From: CAJQQK01 sp963696075
GTDB lineage: Bacteria; Pseudomonadota; Alphaproteobacteria; Rhizobiales; Hyphomicrobiaceae
Assembly (NCBI GenBank): GCA_963696075.1
Contig: CAVOJD010000029.1
Coordinates: forward strand, 310,001 to 374,000
Direction of reading: 5' to 3'
Length of the DNA stretch: 64,000 bases
The position numbers and the translations under genes are program-made. The notes under the pieces are model-generated. The model saw only the letters and a program-made list of their open reading frames with translations. It did no database searches and was not told the DNA's origin. This document shows positions 61,710-64,000 of this stretch, piece after piece (the stretch's first letter is position 1; every line of letters begins with the position of its first letter).

Positions 61710-62099
61710 ATGTCGAACCACGGCAAAGTCTGGTGGAATGAACTGGCGACGCGTGATCCTGAAAAGGCGAAGGTCTACTACGGCGCCGTCATGGGCTGGA
61801 GCTTCAATGCGGTCGAGACCGCGGGCACGGACGCAGAGCGCCCCTACTATCTCGCGATGCGTCCCGACGGCACGCCCGCCGGAGGCATTTTTACGATGGT
61901 CGGCCCAATGTTCGACGGCGTGCCGGAACACTGGTTCACCTACATCGCCGTTGACGACCTGAACGCCGCCATCGCTGCCGGTAAGGCCCAAGGCGGCCAG
62001 TGCATGCGCGAGCCGTTCGAGATCCCAGGCTTCGGCACGCTTGCCGTCGTCAGCGACGCTGGCGGCTGCGTCTACGGGCTTATCCAGCCGGTCGAGTAA
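61710..62099 (+). CDS. VOC/glyoxalase-family protein
   Basis: Protein of 129 aa with the single-domain layout of the 27-kDa-antigen-like VOC group: KVWWNELATRDPEKAKVYYG, AVMGWSFNAVE, AGGIFTMV and the closing FGTLAVVSDAGGCVYGLIQP. ATG 61710 has GGAG 7 nt upstream. It lies 44 nt after the reductase and is probably co-transcribed. Metal ligands typical of true glyoxalases are not complete, so it may be a binding protein. Confidence 0.87.
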   Translation: MSNHGKVWWNELATRDPEKAKVYYGAVMGWSFNAVETAGTDAERPYYLAMRPDGTPAGGIFTMVGPMFDGVPEHWFTYIAVDDLNAAIAAGKAQGGQCMREPFEIPGFGTLAVVSDAGGCVYGLIQPVE

Positions 62100-62110
62100 T
62101 AGGCCATAAT

Positions 62111-64000
62111 CTACCCGCGCGCCGGAGCCAGGTCCTCCTGCGTCTCCGGCTCGATCGCACGGGCCGCCGCGGCCCCGACGGCTTGCTGCTCGGCTTGCGT
62201 CAATTCCCGTTCGCCCTCATGGTCGGCAATCCGCACGACCACCTCGCGGCTTGCGAAGCGGATGCCTTCCTTCTCAAATAGATCGCGAAGGCGCGCGAAG
62301 ACGACGCGGCGCAGTGCCCACTGATCGCCCGGCCGGGTCATAAATTTGACCCGCATGATCATTGCGGAATCTTCCATCTGAATGACGCCTTGCGACTTCA
62401 GCGGCTGCAGGAAGAGTGGTTTGAGGTTTTCTTCCTCCGCCATCTCCTGTCCGAGCTTCTTGATCATCTTGCGCACCTTCTCTGCGTCCGTGTCGTAGGT
62501 CAGACGCAGCGACAGCTTCATGATCACCCAGTCGCGCGAGAAGTTGGTCACATGGCGGATATCGCCGAACGGGATGGTATGCAGCGGCCCGTTATGATGG
62601 CGAAGCTGCATCGACCTGAGCGAGATACGCTCGACCGTCCCCTTGACGTCGCCGATATCGATATATTCGCCCTTGCGGAAGGCATCGTCGATCAGGAAGA
62701 AGATCCCCGAGATGATGTCCTTGACGAGGGTTTGTGCGCCGAACCCGATCGCAAGGCCGACGACGCCGGCACCGGCAAGCAGCGGCAGGATGTTGACGCC
62801 GAGTTCACCGAGGATTGCGAGAGCGCTCAGCACGACGATCGCGAACTGCGCGGCAATCCTGACGAGCGGCAACAGCGTGCCGAGTCTCGCCCCGGCGCCG
62901 CCCCCCTCACCCTCGCCGCCTGGACTTCCTTCTTCTCCCTCGAGATCAAGTCCGAGGGCGACGCGTTCAGTTGCGATCTGCCGGTCGATGACGATGTGAA
63001 TGAGTTCCCAGATCGCGTAGGCCACGCCGACGATGAGCGCAATGCTGATGAGTGAGGAGGCCAGCCCGCTGCCCATGCTCTGCTGCGCCATCGACATAAC
63101 GTTGACGTTCCACAGCTTGAGGAGGCCGACGATAAGCAAACTGCCAAGCACAACCCGTGTGATGCGGATGAATCCGGCCTGGGTCGTTTGATCTGCGGCC
63201 CTGAGAGCCGGGCTCCGGTCGTCACGCAACGGGAATAACCGTTCAATAAGTGCGCGGATGGCGTGATTGATCACGGGAAGCCCCGTGAGCAGGGCCAACG
63301 TGATAGCCATGGTGGAGACGAGGCTGGTACCGACATCCCTCGTCGCGACAATGATTTCGACGACAAGCCAGTGGACCACCAGCGCAACGATCATGAGCGG
63401 GGGCCACCAGGCAGCGAACTGGTGGCGCTTGTCATGCACCAGATCAGCAGAGCCAGCTACGATTGCGCTGATGCCGCGCCGGCCCTGCCAGATCGTCACG
63501 ATCAAGATGAGATGCACAGCCAGGTTGACCCAGAAGCCCAGCCACGTCTCGCGGTGGTCGGAGCCGTGCATTTGGAGCCATCGCGCAACGCCGAAACCGG
63601 CATTGAACAGAAACGCGACAAGGCCGAGCCGCCAGACCAGGAATTGTGTCGCGCCGCTCGCCACCGGGCACATCTGCCAGGACGTCAACGTTGGTGTCAG
63701 CGCAACGCGAACAATCGTGATGGTAAGCCCGATCCAGGTCAGCGTCGCGATAACCTGCGCAACGAAGCGGGCGTCCGCGGCATGCGTGGCGTTGAAAACG
63801 AGATTGATGATCCCGCCGAAGACGACGAAGGCGGCAAGCGGCAGAAACCTGGCCGCGATCCCGAGGACAACCGCGCCCACCTCTGCAACGGTGCTCGAGG
63901 TCGTCCCATGCGCAGCGTAGCGCTCGAGCGACGCGGCCGGGCTTCGTGCCAGAAAAGCGGCACTCAAGCCTGCCGCCAGGCTGAGGATGAGGCTGCTCCA
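62111..64000 (-). CDS. MscS-family mechanosensitive channel (5' end outside window)
   Basis: Large MscS homologue; 618 residues from TTG 63967, and the frame stays open to the window edge, so the true start is beyond base 64000. Several N-terminal helices (VGAVVLGIAARFLPLAAFVV onward) precede the conserved pore region GVNILPLLAGAGVVGLAIGF and GAQTLVKDIISGIFFLIDDA. The MscS beta domain follows (YIDIGDVKGTVERISLRSMQ). A Gly/Glu-rich linker (EGSPGGEGEGGGAGA) lies before the pore. It releases solutes on hypo-osmotic shock. Confidence 0.93.
   Translation of the reverse strand, partial: WSSLILSLAAGLSAAFLARSPAASLERYAAHGTTSSTVAEVGAVVLGIAARFLPLAAFVVFGGIINLVFNATHAADARFVAQVIATLTWIGLTITIVRVALTPTLTSWQMCPVASGATQFLVWRLGLVAFLFNAGFGVARWLQMHGSDHRETWLGFWVNLAVHLILIVTIWQGRRGISAIVAGSADLVHDKRHQFAAWWPPLMIVALVVHWLVVEIIVATRDVGTSLVSTMAITLALLTGLPVINHAIRALIERLFPLRDDRSPALRAADQTTQAGFIRITRVVLGSLLIVGLLKLWNVNVMSMAQQSMGSGLASSLISIALIVGVAYAIWELIHIVIDRQIATERVALGLDLEGEEGSPGGEGEGGGAGARLGTLLPLVRIAAQFAIVVLSALAILGELGVNILPLLAGAGVVGLAIGFGAQTLVKDIISGIFFLIDDAFRKGEYIDIGDVKGTVERISLRSMQLRHHNGPLHTIPFGDIRHVTNFSRDWVIMKLSLRLTYDTDAEKVRKMIKKLGQEMAEEENLKPLFLQPLKSQGVIQMEDSAMIMRVKFMTRPGDQWALRRVVFARLRDLFEKEGIRFASREVVVRIADHEGERELTQAEQQAVGAAAARAIEPETQEDLAPARG

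Overview
The window is GC-rich chromosomal DNA of an alphaproteobacterium, most likely of the Rhizobiales/Hyphomicrobiales type. This rests on product content and order: degP, two-component pair, glnE; COX15, DUF2842, argC and rplM-rpsI near each other; a PaaI thioesterase, enoyl-CoA hydratase and CoA-binding protein leading to metY; and a Wza/GumC-type exopolysaccharide cluster. No rRNA, tRNA, phage module or CRISPR array was seen. Both edges cut genes: a DegP protease at the left (5' end missing) and an MscS channel at the right (5' end missing).

Layout. 1-6.8 kb: envelope stress and nitrogen control (degP, OmpR-type regulator, sensor kinase, glnE). 6.9-10 kb: a probable metal- or calcium-responsive ECF sigma module resembling CnrYXH. 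It consists of a His/Gly-rich secreted protein with six EF-hand loops, an ECF sigma gene broken by an apparent +1 frameshift, a one-pass membrane protein in the anti-sigma position, and a membrane-anchored Metal_resist-type sensor. 10-15 kb (minus): a kinase with a degenerate ATPase domain, pepN and a beta-hydroxyacid dehydrogenase. 14.9-24.1 kb: surface polysaccharide genes (ArnT-like and GT4 glycosyltransferases, Wza-like exporter, GumC/Wzc-like protein without a P-loop, deacetylase) plus a solute-binding protein. 24.1-37.5 kb: housekeeping genes, interrupted at three intergenic sites by tandem arrays of a two-hairpin repeat family. 37.8-42 kb: L,D-transpeptidase, UDG-like protein and an N,N-dimethylformamidase-like large subunit.

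42-44.8 kb is an accessory strip that is visibly AT-richer in part: a REP-associated tyrosine transposase flanked by perfect REP palindromes in both orientations, a small membrane-peptide ORF, an IS1380 transposase remnant, a truncated RusA-like fragment and a second palindrome class. 44.8-64 kb returns to ordinary chromosome: cfa, a DUF900 lipoprotein hydrolase, an amidase with a small AtzG-like partner, a PcfJ-domain protein, an oxaloacetate decarboxylase-like enzyme, two ketopantoate-reductase-family enzymes, a NodB deacetylase, mgtE, DUF3299, GNAT, a GMC oxidoreductase, a dehalogenase-like hydrolase, a VOC protein and MscS.

The most notable items are the tandem structured repeats at three loci, the frameshifted CnrYXH-like sigma module with its EF-hand protein, and the RAYT/REP locus. 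Two genes (the sigma factor and the amidase) carry apparent one-base insertions in C/G runs; base-calling errors must be excluded before biology is inferred from them.
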